Part shown: positions 16,550 through 25,679 of the stretch, one piece after another | Layout of the letters: each line of letters begins with the position of its first letter | Numbering within the stretch: the stretch's first letter is position 1 | Assembly: GCA_003223325.1 (NCBI GenBank) | Contig: QHYS01000071.1 | Coordinates: forward strand, 1-48,213 | Reading direction: 5' to 3' | Source: Acidobacteriota bacterium | GTDB taxonomy: Bacteria; Acidobacteriota; Terriglobia; Acidiferrales; UBA7541 | DNA length: 48,213 nt | Notes under the pieces: generated by a model | What the model was told of the DNA's origin: nothing | Databases searched by the model: none | Seen by the model: only the letters and a program-made list of their open reading frames with translations | Program-made: the position numbers and the translations under genes

Positions 16550-19294
16550 ATGCTCACCGGCCATCAAATTCGCCGCACATTTCTGGATTTCTTCGCGCAG
16601 AACGGCCACCGGGTAGTGCGCAGCTCGTCTCTTGTGCCCATCGGCGACCCCACTTTGCTTTTTACGAATGCAGGCATGAACCAGTTCAAAGACGTTTTCC
16701 TCGGAGTCGAGCAGCGCGATTACAAGCGCGCGGCTTCGGCCCAGAAGTGCGTTCGCGCCGGCGGCAAGCACAATGACCTCGAAAACGTGGGCTTCACCAA
16801 TCGCCACCACACGTTCTTTGAGATGCTGGGGAATTTCTCCTTTGGCGATTACTTCAAGAAGAACGCGGTCGCATTTGCCTGGGAACTAGTGACTTCTTCG
16901 GTTGCGGGCCGATTCGGCATTCCTTTGGACAAACTTTATTTCACGGTTTTCGGCGGCGCTGAAATCGTTCCGGGGAAAAAACTGCCGCCGGACGACGAAG
17001 CCGCCGCGCACTGGATCCAGGTGGGAGCGCCCAAGCCGCGCGTGATTGCCGTTCCTGGGCTCAAAGAGAACTTCTGGGCCATGGGTGACACCGGCCCTTG
17101 CGGCCCGTGCAGCGAAATTCACTACGACATGGGTCCTGCGGCCTCCGCTGCGGGTCACACCGATTGCCAATTCGGCTGCGACTGCGGGCGCTACGTCGAG
17201 ATCTGGAATCTTGTCTTTATGCAGTTCAATCGCGACGCCGCGGGCAACGTCACGCCTTTGCCTAAGCCTTCGATCGACACGGGCGCGGGACTCGAACGCC
17301 TCGCCGCGGTGTTGCAAGGCAAGATCAGCAACTTCGAAACGGATCTGTTTCGGCCGCTGATGGACTTCGCCAGCACGCTTTCGGGCAAGCATTACGGCGC
17401 TGCGCCTGAAACCGACGCGTCGCTGCGTATTCTCGCTGACCACAGCCGCGCTGCAGCGTTCCTGATCGGCGATGGCGTCATGCCCTCGAATGAAGGGCGC
17501 GGCTACGTCCTGCGCAAGATCATTCGCCGCGCCGTGCGCCATGGCCGCATCCTGGGACTTGAGCGGCCGTTCCTCTTCGAGATGGCGCAGCAAGTCGCGG
17601 AGCAAATGCGCGAGCCTTATCCCGAATTGCTCGAAAGCATCGCCCGCGTCACGGGCGTGATCCGTCACGAAGAGGAGCGCTTCGCGCACACCATCGATAT
17701 TGGCCTCGGCAAACTTGAAGAGGACCTTGCGCTGCTGCTTACGCAAAAGAAATCGCAAGGTCAGGCGAGTTATCCCGGCGAGAAGGCCTTTCGCCTCTAT
17801 GATACTTTTGGCCTGCCGCTCGATTTCATCACGGATACGTTGCGCGACCAAGGCATCGCATTCGACGCCACGGAATTCGACCGCGCCATGCGGGAGCAGC
17901 GGGAGCGGGCCAAGGCCTCCTGGAAGGGCGCGCACAAGGAAGTTGCGAGTCCTGTGTACGCCAAGCTGGCGGAAACATTCCGCACCGAACCGGATTTTTA
18001 CTACGGCACGAGCGCGCGCGACTGCCGAATCGAAGCGATCATCACGCCGAAAGGGCCCGCGAACGAATTGCCTGCCGGCGCAGAAAGCGAAATCGTCCTC
18101 GATCGCACGCCCTTCTATGCAGAATCCGGCGGCCAAATTGCCGATACGGGCACGCTGTGGAACAACGAACGAACGCTCGAGTTGGCGGAAGTGCGCGGCG
18201 CGTATTATCCCGTTACTGGCCTCGTTGCGCATCGCGTGAAGGCCAAGGAAAAGTTGCGCGTGGGTGATCGCGTGGCCGGCGAGGCCGACGCTACGCGCCG
18301 GGAACGGAATAAGCGGAACCACACGGCGACGCACCTCATGCATGCCGCGCTGCGCAATATTCTGGGAACGCACGTCAAGCAGGCGGGCTCGCTCGTGGCG
18401 CCCGACCGGCTGCGCTTCGATTTCTCGCACTTTGCCCCGGTCGATCCCGCGGAATTGACCGACATCGAGCAGCAGGTGAACGACCACATCCGCCAAAACG
18501 CCGCCCTCGAGACGGACATTACCACCCTGGACGACGCGCTGGCTTCGGGCGCGCTGGCATTTTTCGGCGACCGCTATCCGGAGCAGAACGTGCGCGTGGT
18601 GACCATCCCAGATCCAGGCTCGCCTCGCGGCTTTTACAGCAAGGAGCTCTGCGGCGGCACACACGTAAAGCGGGCGGGTGATATCGGCGTTTTCAAGATC
18701 GCCGTGGAGCAATCGGTCGCTTCGGGAATTCGCCGCATCGAGGCGCTCACCGGGGAAGGGGCACTGGCCGATTACCAGCGCTCCAAAGAGCTGCTGGCCG
18801 AGGTCGCCGCCCGGCTACACGTAGGCGAAAGCGAGGTCAACGAAGCCCTGGAACGGCTGGCACAAGCCCAGAAGCAGGTGGAAAAGCAGCTGGAAGCCGC
18901 CCAGCGCAAGGCGGCGGTCAGCAAACTCGACGCGCTGCTGGAGCATAAACGCAACGTCAAAGGCGGTGTTGCCGTCCTATCGGCACAAGTCGAGGGGCTT
19001 AGCCGGGAAGGCCTTCGGGAGCTGGTGGACCCCCTTCGGCAGAAGATGGGATCGGGCGTATTCGTCCTTGCCGCGGTAGAGGATGGCAGGGTGGCCCTGC
19101 TTTCGAGCGTGACCCGCGATCTGACCGACCGGCTGCATGCCGGCAAGATTATCCAGTTTGTTGCCAAGGACTTAGGGGGACAAGGCGGCGGCCGCCCCGA
19201 TTTGGCAGAGGCTGGCGGAAAGGACACATCCAACCTAAAAAGTGCTCTGGACAGGGTTTACGCCCTGGTTGAAGGGATGCTATCCTCTCGGTAG
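16550..19294 (+). CDS. alaS: Alanyl-tRNA synthetase
   Basis: An essential cytoplasmic enzyme charging tRNA-Ala. From ATG 16550 it has 914 residues, within the family range, and opens with the conserved MLTGHQIRRTFLDFF. The frame extends upstream to 16349 but crosses a repeat element and lacks family similarity. The class II catalytic core comes first, with FTNAGMNQFKDVFLG and GDTGPCGPCSEIHYD. The tRNA-recognition region follows, then the editing domain with HTATHLMHAAL (HxxxH, about residue 590) and the CGGTHV metal-site motif (about 698). A coiled-coil segment and the C-terminal DHHA1-like region (GGQGGGRPDLAEAGG) end the protein. A CxC zinc signature is present in FGCDCGRY. All domains are complete. 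Confidence 0.96.
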   Translation: MLTGHQIRRTFLDFFAQNGHRVVRSSSLVPIGDPTLLFTNAGMNQFKDVFLGVEQRDYKRAASAQKCVRAGGKHNDLENVGFTNRHHTFFEMLGNFSFGDYFKKNAVAFAWELVTSSVAGRFGIPLDKLYFTVFGGAEIVPGKKLPPDDEAAAHWIQVGAPKPRVIAVPGLKENFWAMGDTGPCGPCSEIHYDMGPAASAAGHTDCQFGCDCGRYVEIWNLVFMQFNRDAAGNVTPLPKPSIDTGAGLERLAAVLQGKISNFETDLFRPLMDFASTLSGKHYGAAPETDASLRILADHSRAAAFLIGDGVMPSNEGRGYVLRKIIRRAVRHGRILGLERPFLFEMAQQVAEQMREPYPELLESIARVTGVIRHEEERFAHTIDIGLGKLEEDLALLLTQKKSQGQASYPGEKAFRLYDTFGLPLDFITDTLRDQGIAFDATEFDRAMREQRERAKASWKGAHKEVASPVYAKLAETFRTEPDFYYGTSARDCRIEAIITPKGPANELPAGAESEIVLDRTPFYAESGGQIADTGTLWNNERTLELAEVRGAYYPVTGLVAHRVKAKEKLRVGDRVAGEADATRRERNKRNHTATHLMHAALRNILGTHVKQAGSLVAPDRLRFDFSHFAPVDPAELTDIEQQVNDHIRQNAALETDITTLDDALASGALAFFGDRYPEQNVRVVTIPDPGSPRGFYSKELCGGTHVKRAGDIGVFKIAVEQSVASGIRRIEALTGEGALADYQRSKELLAEVAARLHVGESEVNEALERLAQAQKQVEKQLEAAQRKAAVSKLDALLEHKRNVKGGVAVLSAQVEGLSREGLRELVDPLRQKMGSGVFVLAAVEDGRVALLSSVTRDLTDRLHAGKIIQFVAKDLGGQGGGRPDLAEAGGKDTSNLKSALDRVYALVEGMLSSR

Positions 19295-19419
19295 CGCTAG
19301 AGGCGCTTTTCGGGCGATAGTAGCTCATCCGCCTACAGAGCATTGGCTCTCTCTGATTTTCAGCAAACTGACACTTTCTGCTTTCCCCGAGCGAACCTGG
19401 AGCGACGAGGACCTCACCA

Positions 19420-20121
19420 ATGAAGACCATAGTCTTGACCGTTGCCTTATCCACAGCCATGGGTATATTGGCGCTTCCCGCCCATGCACAATTGCCTTAT
19501 TACATGGACGATCATGGAAACTTGGTCTACACCAACGACGACTCGCCACATCCGCGTAAAGCTCTGGCTGGAAAATCAGCAGGTTCAAATCTAAATGGGA
19601 AGGCCTCGGAGCTACACGCTGCCAATTCCGCGCCGACTAACGCGTTTGGTGAGGACGTGCTACATCAGCTCGTCCAGGAAACAGCGCATAAGCACAATGT
19701 TGATCCTGCTCTGGTGAGCGCCGTGATTTCCACCGAATCGAATTGGAATACGTCCGCCATTTCCCGCAAGGGCGCCCAGGGGCTGATGCAGCTCGTTCCG
19801 GAGACAGCCCAGCACTTCGGCGTATACAATCCCTTCGACCCGACGCAGAATGTAGAGGCTGGAGTAAAATACTTGAGCACGCTGCTGGAACGATATAATG
19901 GTGACCTACCCAAGGCGCTGGCGGCGTATAATGCAGGTCCCCGCGTCGTAGATCGCTGGGGCGGCGTTCCCGATTTTCGTGAGACGCGCGAATACGTGCG
20001 AAAAGTGACGAGCAGCTACTTTCAACCCGGGCCCGAACACCACTCGCCGTGGCGCGCGGCCCCCAGGCCGATCTACCGCTCAACGACGGATGACGGCCGG
20101 GTAGTCTTCAGGAACGAATGA
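19420..20121 (+). CDS. Periplasmic lytic transglycosylase (SLT domain)
   Basis: A 233-residue exported murein lytic transglycosylase. Residues 1-23 are a signal peptide ending AHA. Residues 27-40 (YYMDDHGNLVYTND) resemble a DUF4124-like strand motif. The SLT domain, about 78-200, has the catalytic Glu106 in STESNWN, the GAQGLMQLVPETA motif and the AYNAGP motif, all standard for the fold that cleaves MurNAc-GlcNAc bonds to 1,6-anhydro ends. A GAGGA precedes the ATG. Its last codons overlap the next gene, a cell-wall amidase, by four bases (ATGA), so the two peptidoglycan hydrolases are probably translated together. Confidence 0.92.
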   Translation: MKTIVLTVALSTAMGILALPAHAQLPYYMDDHGNLVYTNDDSPHPRKALAGKSAGSNLNGKASELHAANSAPTNAFGEDVLHQLVQETAHKHNVDPALVSAVISTESNWNTSAISRKGAQGLMQLVPETAQHFGVYNPFDPTQNVEAGVKYLSTLLERYNGDLPKALAAYNAGPRVVDRWGGVPDFRETREYVRKVTSSYFQPGPEHHSPWRAAPRPIYRSTTDDGRVVFRNE

Positions 20122-22235
20122 GACCGGGCAGGCCTTCCCCACCCCAACCCGCGCAAAATCAGTGCGCATCGGGGACCCCGGGTAGGTCTTTCTGGGCTAC
20201 TTCAAGACGAAGTATCGTTTGCCGTGTCACTTCTTCCCGGCTCCCCTTTTCTCTAGCCTTGCTCGTGCTCCTGGGATTTGGCGCCGCCCTGCCGGCATCC
20301 CCACAGGAAGACTATGTCTCTCGCCGCGCCGCGGCCCAAGGACAATTTGAACGGGCGGAGGCGCTGCGCGCAACGCTGGAAGCCAAAACCGAGCGCGAGC
20401 GCTCGTTGCGAGATTACAGAAATGTTGTTTCGGCCTACCGGCGCGTCTACCTGATCACGCCCAGCGCCGCGCAAGTTCCCTCAGCCATCAAAAACGTCGC
20501 CGATCTCTATCGCCGAATGGGCGAGCAATTCGAGCCTCGATATTTCGATTCTGCCGTCAAAACTTACGAATATCTCATTCATGAATATCCGGAGTCGCAT
20601 TACCACGAAGAAGCGCTAATGGCCATCGCGGAAATCCGAAAGAACAATCTTTCGCAACCGGACCTGGCGAAGAAGAATTACGAGGATTTCCTCGAACGGT
20701 ACCCGCACTCGTCGTTTGCGCCGCAGGCGCGCAAAGCGGTCGCCCAAATACAAAACGACAAGATACAAAACGCCGCCAAGCACCAAACAGTACAAGAGCA
20801 GGCTGGCGCCGCGGGTGGAACGGCGGCGGGCGGAGCCGCCGCGGGGGGAAACACGCCGGGACCGGATTCGGAAGTCAGTTATGTGCGCATCTGGAATGCC
20901 GACAACTACACTCGAATCATCATCGAATTGGGCGGCAAGGCAAAATATCAGACCGCGCGCATCTCCGATCCCGATCGCATCTACTTCGATATCGAGAACG
21001 CCAAGTTAAGCACTGAACTCCTGCACCAGCCGATCGAGGTTCCTTCCGGCAGCTACCTGAAAGCGGTGCGCGTGGGGCAAAACCGCTCCGACGTGGTGCG
21101 TGTGGTGCTCGATGTGGCCAAGGTGAAGGATTATTCCGTCTTTGAGCTCGCAGATCCCGATCGGTTGGTGGTAGATGTGTACGGGCCCGCCGATGGCGGG
21201 CCCGCGACGGCAAACTCGGCGCCCAAAGCAAGCGCGAAACCCTCGGCTTCAGCATCTGCGTCTTCAGCACCGGCGGCTTCATCGACAAGGACCACGCGCC
21301 TCGAAAGCCCGCCGAGCCCCGCACTCGGATTGTTGCCTCTGTCGGTGAGGGCTTCGACGTCCCTCCTGCCGATGCCGACTTCGCCTAAAGTTGCGGCGGC
21401 GGCGGTTCCTACGACTGAATCGCTCAAGAGTATGGCCGACAACATCGGCCCAGAGCCCGCTGCAAAACCCACGCGTAACGGCGAGCATTCCTTGACGCGC
21501 GTGTTGGGACTCAAAATCGGCCGCATCGTCATCGATCCGGGCCATGGCGGCCACGATACCGGCACGATCGGCTCGACCGGCCTAATGGAAAAGGACCTGT
21601 GCCTCGATGTAGCTCTGCGATTGGGCAAGTTGATTGCGCGGAGTCTTCCCTCGGCGGAGATCGTTTATACCCGACAGGACGACAGATACATCGGGCTCGA
21701 ACAGCGCACCGCCATCGCCAACCAGGCCCGGGCGGACCTCTTCGTATCCATTCACGCAAATTCCAGCGACGATACGAAAGTCAGTGGCATCGAAACCTAC
21801 TATCTGAATTTCAACGCTTCCGCGCAGGCCATGGAAGTGGCGGCGCGGGAAAATGCGTCCGCGCAAAGCTCCGTGCACGACCTGCAGGATTTGGTCACAA
21901 AAATCGCACGCAACGAAAAAATTGGTGAATCACGCGATCTGGCCGCTGACATCCAGGAATCGCTGGCCAGCTCCATGAAAATTGGCGCCCGCCCAGAACG
22001 AAACCGAGGCGTCCGCAAAGCGCCTTTTGTGGTGCTGGTGGGCGCGGATATGCCTTCCGTGCTGGCGGAGATCTCCTTCATCAGCAATCCCGCCGACGAG
22101 CAATGGCTGAAGAAGCCGGAAAACCGCCAGCGCTGCGCCGAAGGACTGTTCCACGGAATCGAGAAATACCTCCGCAGTGTCAATAGCCTCACGACAACGA
22201 TCTCTCCTTCGGTGAACGCGCCTGGTTCGCAGTAG
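20118..22235 (+). CDS. N-acetylmuramoyl-L-alanine amidase with TPR and AMIN domains
   Basis: A 705-residue exported enzyme that removes stem peptides from peptidoglycan. After a signal peptide (hydrophobic core about residues 43-62) comes a helical TPR-like region (about 70-215), a Gly/Ala-rich linker, an AMIN domain (about 250-355) that in relatives binds peptidoglycan or secretin complexes, an Ala/Ser/Pro-rich linker and the amidase_3 domain (about 465-695). Zinc and catalytic motifs are IDPGHGGHDTG, a Glu in GLMEKDL, SIHANSS and VLAEISFISNP. AmiC relatives act in cell separation; the TPR fusion at the N-terminus is an addition. The start overlaps the preceding transglycosylase by four bases. 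Confidence 0.92.
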   Translation: MRPGRPSPPQPAQNQCASGTPGRSFWATSRRSIVCRVTSSRLPFSLALLVLLGFGAALPASPQEDYVSRRAAAQGQFERAEALRATLEAKTERERSLRDYRNVVSAYRRVYLITPSAAQVPSAIKNVADLYRRMGEQFEPRYFDSAVKTYEYLIHEYPESHYHEEALMAIAEIRKNNLSQPDLAKKNYEDFLERYPHSSFAPQARKAVAQIQNDKIQNAAKHQTVQEQAGAAGGTAAGGAAAGGNTPGPDSEVSYVRIWNADNYTRIIIELGGKAKYQTARISDPDRIYFDIENAKLSTELLHQPIEVPSGSYLKAVRVGQNRSDVVRVVLDVAKVKDYSVFELADPDRLVVDVYGPADGGPATANSAPKASAKPSASASASSAPAASSTRTTRLESPPSPALGLLPLSVRASTSLLPMPTSPKVAAAAVPTTESLKSMADNIGPEPAAKPTRNGEHSLTRVLGLKIGRIVIDPGHGGHDTGTIGSTGLMEKDLCLDVALRLGKLIARSLPSAEIVYTRQDDRYIGLEQRTAIANQARADLFVSIHANSSDDTKVSGIETYYLNFNASAQAMEVAARENASAQSSVHDLQDLVTKIARNEKIGESRDLAADIQESLASSMKIGARPERNRGVRKAPFVVLVGADMPSVLAEISFISNPADEQWLKKPENRQRCAEGLFHGIEKYLRSVNSLTTTISPSVNAPGSQ

Positions 22236-22295
22236 CGCGATTCGTCTTGCAGCGGTACCATAATACAAATCCAAGGCGATTGATAAAGGCATGGG

Positions 22296-23480
22296 ATGAA
22301 GGGGACAAGATTCGTTTTTATTTTCGCGCTAGTACTTGGAGGCCTTGCGAGTGTGCCGTTGGCTGCCCAGAGCCTGCTGCCCTCTTCCCTGGGGACATGG
22401 GCTTCCTCCGGCACTCCGGCACAGGTTCCCCCACAGCAGATCGAGCAACTGGCAAACGATCGCGCCAGTATCTTGCGCGAGTACGGGATCACGTCCGGCG
22501 AGCGGCGCCAGTATGCAAATGGGAACGACCAGGCCACCGTTAGGTTGTACCGCATGGTTGACCCCAGCGCCGCGTTCGGCGCGTTTACGTTCCTTCGCGA
22601 TCCCGATATGGCGTTACCCGCCCCGATCTTGGCCGCCTCTTACGCTGCCGGTAAGCGCGGTCGAGCGCTGCTGGTGGTCGGTAATCTCTTGATGGATGTC
22701 GCATCCGCCAAGAGCCAGATGACCACGGCCGATCTGAACGCTTTGGCGCAAAGCGTCGCCGCTCGTGCGGACAGGCGTCCGTATCCGCCGATCGCCACTT
22801 TTCTGCCCCGCGCGGGCCTAATTCCCGGCTCGGAACGATACGTACTCGGGCCACTGGCTCTGGCGCAAGTATTTCCTCCCGGAGCAAAGAACCAGACGGA
22901 CTGGGCGGGGTTTGGCAGTAGCGCCGAGGCGATCGCGGGTCGTTACCGCCTTGAGGAGAAGCCTTCGGACAAGGTTGCGGGAAGGAGCCGCCCGGCCGAG
23001 GGTCTGCTTTTGCTGATCCTCTACCCCACACAGCAGTTAGCTGCGGACCGGTATAACGCGCTAAGTAAGTCTTTTGCGTTGAACGTCGCGCCGAGCCAGG
23101 CGGGCGATAAACCTGCTGTGTTCGGCACACGTTCGAGCGCCCTGATCGGGTTGCTTGCGGGTGTTGAGTCACGCGAAACGGCCGCCGATCTGCTCAATCA
23201 AATCCATTACGCTTCGGACGTTACCTGGAACGAGCCGACGCACGATCTTACCGATCCGAGCATTTCCACGATTGTCGTGGGAGCAATCGTCGATACCGGC
23301 GCGATCATGCTGCTTGCGGTAGCTGCGTCCTTGGGATTTGGAGGATTTCGGCTGCTGACAAAGTTCCTGGCTCCCGGGAAGATATTCGACCGCAACGCCG
23401 AGGTCGAGATTCTTCAATTGGGCATCAACAGTAAACCCATAGACGTCAAGGACTTCTATATACTCAATTCCCCGAGGTAA
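22296..23480 (+). CDS. Secreted or membrane-anchored DUF6599-type protein
   Basis: A 394-residue protein with a signal peptide at 1-24 (ending PLAAQ) and a hydrophobic segment at about 325-350 (STIVVGAIVDTGAIMLLAVAASLGFGG), so probably exported and anchored near its C-terminus. The mature part begins SLLPSSLGTWASSG and contains ATVRLYRMVDPSAAFGAFTFLRD, a pattern I associate with the DUF6599 family common in Acidobacteriota. No catalytic motif is visible and the function is unknown. It follows the amidase by 60 bases on the same strand and may be co-transcribed with the cell-wall hydrolases. The promoter and terminator at 23.55-23.68 kb belong to a separate downstream unit. Confidence 0.75.
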   Translation: MKGTRFVFIFALVLGGLASVPLAAQSLLPSSLGTWASSGTPAQVPPQQIEQLANDRASILREYGITSGERRQYANGNDQATVRLYRMVDPSAAFGAFTFLRDPDMALPAPILAASYAAGKRGRALLVVGNLLMDVASAKSQMTTADLNALAQSVAARADRRPYPPIATFLPRAGLIPGSERYVLGPLALAQVFPPGAKNQTDWAGFGSSAEAIAGRYRLEEKPSDKVAGRSRPAEGLLLLILYPTQQLAADRYNALSKSFALNVAPSQAGDKPAVFGTRSSALIGLLAGVESRETAADLLNQIHYASDVTWNEPTHDLTDPSISTIVVGAIVDTGAIMLLAVAASLGFGGFRLLTKFLAPGKIFDRNAEVEILQLGINSKPIDVKDFYILNSPR

Positions 23481-23558
23481 ACGCCGGCTACCCGTAGATA
23501 TCTGATAAAGCTTAGGATACATATTTACCGCCTAAGGTGGCCTAAGGTGTTTCTTTCC

Positions 23559-23588
23559 TTGACGTCAGCGGGCCCCATCTTCTAGACT
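23559..23588 (+). promoter_or_regulatory. Sigma-70-like promoter of candidate small RNA
   Basis: The -35 box TTGACG (23559-23564) and -10 box TAGACT (23583-23588) are separated by 18 bases. Just upstream is a tandem CCTAAGGTG pair (23531-23539 and 23541-23549). The expected start of transcription, about 23595, leads straight into the hairpin of the candidate RNA, with no open frame. Confidence 0.55.
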
Positions 23589-23594
23589 TCGGGG

Positions 23595-23684
23595 CGAGGA
23601 ACGAGTTTCAGGGCCTTCCGCGCATAGGCCTGGAAACTATTCTCCCCTCTGGAAAGCCCACCGTTTAGGTGGGCTTTCTGTTTT
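23595..23684 (+). ncRNA. Candidate small non-coding RNA
   Basis: About 90 bases lie between a good promoter and a good terminator. The first element is a strong hairpin: GTTTCAGGGCCT pairs with AGGCCTGGAAAC (one mismatch and one G-T pair in 12 positions) around a 9-base loop. A pyrimidine-rich single-stranded stretch follows, TATTCTCCCCTCTGG, which is complementary to Shine-Dalgarno sequences. The terminator hairpin comes last. No reading frame of useful length is present. I do not recognise the family; comparison with Rfam Acidobacteria motifs such as Acido-1 would be the obvious test. A regulatory RNA that pairs with ribosome-binding sites is an inference from the CU-rich stretch. Confidence 0.55.
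23653..23684 (+). terminator. Rho-independent terminator
   Basis: A perfect 10-bp stem, AAAGCCCACC (23653-23662) and GGTGGGCTTT (23668-23677), with a 5-base loop, followed by CTGTTTT. It ends the candidate small RNA and would also stop read-through from the DUF6599 gene. Confidence 0.85.
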
Positions 23685-23890
23685 GAATTCCCACGGTTTT
23701 CACGGCGTCCTAGCTTGGCACAGCAGCGCAACTTCGTGACTTAATTCTCGGCAATTGTCGGCATCCGCTCATTCGTATTACGCGCAATCCTTTTACTCAT
23801 CGGACAAAAACGCCCTCGGTACTATAGCGGCGAGGCCATCGAGCGCGCGAAAGTATTAGTTCCGATTTCCCTTCCCCCGCCGGAGGTTGC

Positions 23891-24841
23891 GTGAAAAAAC
23901 GTTGGCTCGTCGGCACAGCCGAGGTGACTAAGGAACTCCTGCTCATTCTCTCCATCGTTGCTTCGGCCGGCCTAATCACACTGCTGATCACGGGCCAGCG
24001 CATGGCCCTTACCGTCTACAACCTGCCTACCCTCTTCGCCGCATACTATTTCGGACGCCGCCGTGCCGTGGAGGCTGCCATCGCCTCCATTATGTTCGTG
24101 ACGTGGCTGCACATCATGCATCCCTCGGTGCTGGGAAAAGAGCCTGAGGCTCTGCTGGGCTGGTCGGATCTTTCCATTTGGGCCGGCTTTCTATTGATCT
24201 CCGCATACACCACGGGAACTCTCTACGAACACGGACAGCGAAGGCTGCGCGAACTTCGGGAAACGTATTATGGCGTGCTGCAAATTCTGAACCACTTCAT
24301 CTCCAACGACAAATTTACGCAAAATCATTCCTACCGTGTTTCGATCTACTCCACGCAAATTGCCCAAGAGATGGGTATGTCCGAGGATCGCATGGAAGAC
24401 GTGCGCGCCGCGGCGTTGCTGCACGATATTGGCAAACTCGAGACAAGCCGCGAAATCCTCTATAAGGCCGCGCGATTGACCGAAGATGAGTTCATGCAGA
24501 TTCGCGGCCACGTGGATAAGGGAATTGACATGCTGAGCTCGGTGGGTGGGTCGCTCCAACGAATCCTGCCCATCGTGCTGGCCCACCACGATCGATTCGA
24601 CGGATCCGGCTATCACCCCGCCAAGGGCGAAGAAATCCCTATTGAAGCGCGGATCATCAGCGTGGCCGATGTTTACGATGCACTGGTGAGCGACCGGCCG
24701 TATCGGAAAGGCGTCTCGCCTTTCGAGGCCCGCGACACGATTACCAAGGCGGCGGGCAAGGATTTTGATCCACGCGTGGTAAAAGCCTTTGAGGCGGCCT
24801 TCCGCAAACAAAGACTGGAAGTTCCCGAAGTTCTCGTGTAA
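23891..24841 (+). CDS. Membrane HD-GYP-like phosphohydrolase
   Basis: A 316-residue protein starting at GTG behind GGAGG. Residues 1-115 contain about three or four membrane segments; the rest is a cytoplasmic HD domain. Motifs are HD at 178-179 in LLHDIGK, then HHDRFDGSGYH at 232-242 and SVADVYDALVSDRPYR. In cyclic-di-GMP phosphodiesterases of the HD-GYP type the middle motif is HHExxDGxGYP; here it reads HHDRFDGSGYH, so Pro of GYP is replaced. Degradation of cyclic di-GMP is plausible but should be treated with caution. The membrane region may sense a signal. It is the next gene after the small RNA. Confidence 0.82.
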   Translation: MKKRWLVGTAEVTKELLLILSIVASAGLITLLITGQRMALTVYNLPTLFAAYYFGRRRAVEAAIASIMFVTWLHIMHPSVLGKEPEALLGWSDLSIWAGFLLISAYTTGTLYEHGQRRLRELRETYYGVLQILNHFISNDKFTQNHSYRVSIYSTQIAQEMGMSEDRMEDVRAAALLHDIGKLETSREILYKAARLTEDEFMQIRGHVDKGIDMLSSVGGSLQRILPIVLAHHDRFDGSGYHPAKGEEIPIEARIISVADVYDALVSDRPYRKGVSPFEARDTITKAAGKDFDPRVVKAFEAAFRKQRLEVPEVLV

Positions 24842-25021
24842 GCAGCACCGCAGTCCTCCACGCGCTCGCAGGCACTTTTTTTTCATCATAGTTCTTCGCA
24901 CGCCATATCGACACTATCGAAATCCACAGGCGCCCTGCTTCTTCCTCGAAAAGTAAACGTTCGCGTCGTGAGTCTTGGAACTTGAAAAGTTTCTTGGAGG
25001 TGAACCATACCGGAAAGCGGA

Positions 25022-25554
25022 ATGAGCAAACAGCGATCTTCGGAAAGAGCCGGGCAGCGCGGGAGCCAAATACGGAGTTCAGCCGGGATGCAGAGAGGGC
25101 GGGTACTTCCCGTCAACTTGCCGCTCAGCCCGAGAGATTTCTTCACGGCGAGCCCCTTGGGACTGATGAGGAGATTTGCGGATGAGATAGGCCGCGCCTT
25201 CTCGAGCTTTGGAGTCCCTTCCACCGGCACGTCGTCGAGCGAAGAGCTTAACTGGATGCCGGCCGTTGAGGTCCGCGAGACCGATAACACTTTGGTCGTA
25301 AGCGCAGAGCTGCCGGGCATATCAGAGAAAGATGTGAAGGCCGAGGCGCCGAATGAGGCTACGGACACTTCTGGCGGCTTATCCCATTGCCCAAAGGCAC
25401 GGAGGTGGAAGACGCCAAAGCCAGCTTTGAAAATGGTGTTCTGGAGGTAACCATTCCGGTTCCGGACCTTCAGCAGAGGCATCGGCAGATTCCGATCACG
25501 ACGGGCCAGGGAACCAGCGGACAACGGGCCCGTTCAGCGTCGCAGTCAGGTTAG
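25022..25554 (+). pseudogene. Hsp20/alpha-crystallin small heat shock protein, internal deletion and frameshift
   Basis: The frame from ATG 25022 gives the disordered N-terminal arm and the start of the alpha-crystallin domain (NWMPAVEVRETDNTLVVSAELPGISEKDVKAE). At about 25355 it leaves the family. The match resumes in another frame at YGHFWRLIPLPKGTEVEDAKASFENGVLEV and runs to a stop at 25552-25554, covering the C-terminal beta strands. About 30 residues between these blocks, which in the family contain the dimerisation loop with its GER-type motif, are absent. Small heat shock proteins hold unfolding proteins in an ATP-independent way; this copy could not form a normal crystallin fold. The downstream half keeps clean codon structure, so the damage, or an assembly error, is recent. 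Confidence 0.82.
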
Positions 25555-25679
25555 TCCCAAATTCACTGCTCAGTCGATTCCTTGATCAACGAAGGGCGGG
25601 CTTTCCCCCACCATGCTCCGTTCGAGCTGAGAGACACAGGCTCAGTGCTGGGCGAAGCGATAGGCATTCCCACGAGTTT

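Noticed and set aside
16886-18712. Minus-strand frame of 608 codons inside alaS
   Set aside because: The plus strand is an essential enzyme with all motifs; the antisense frame is a codon-bias shadow.
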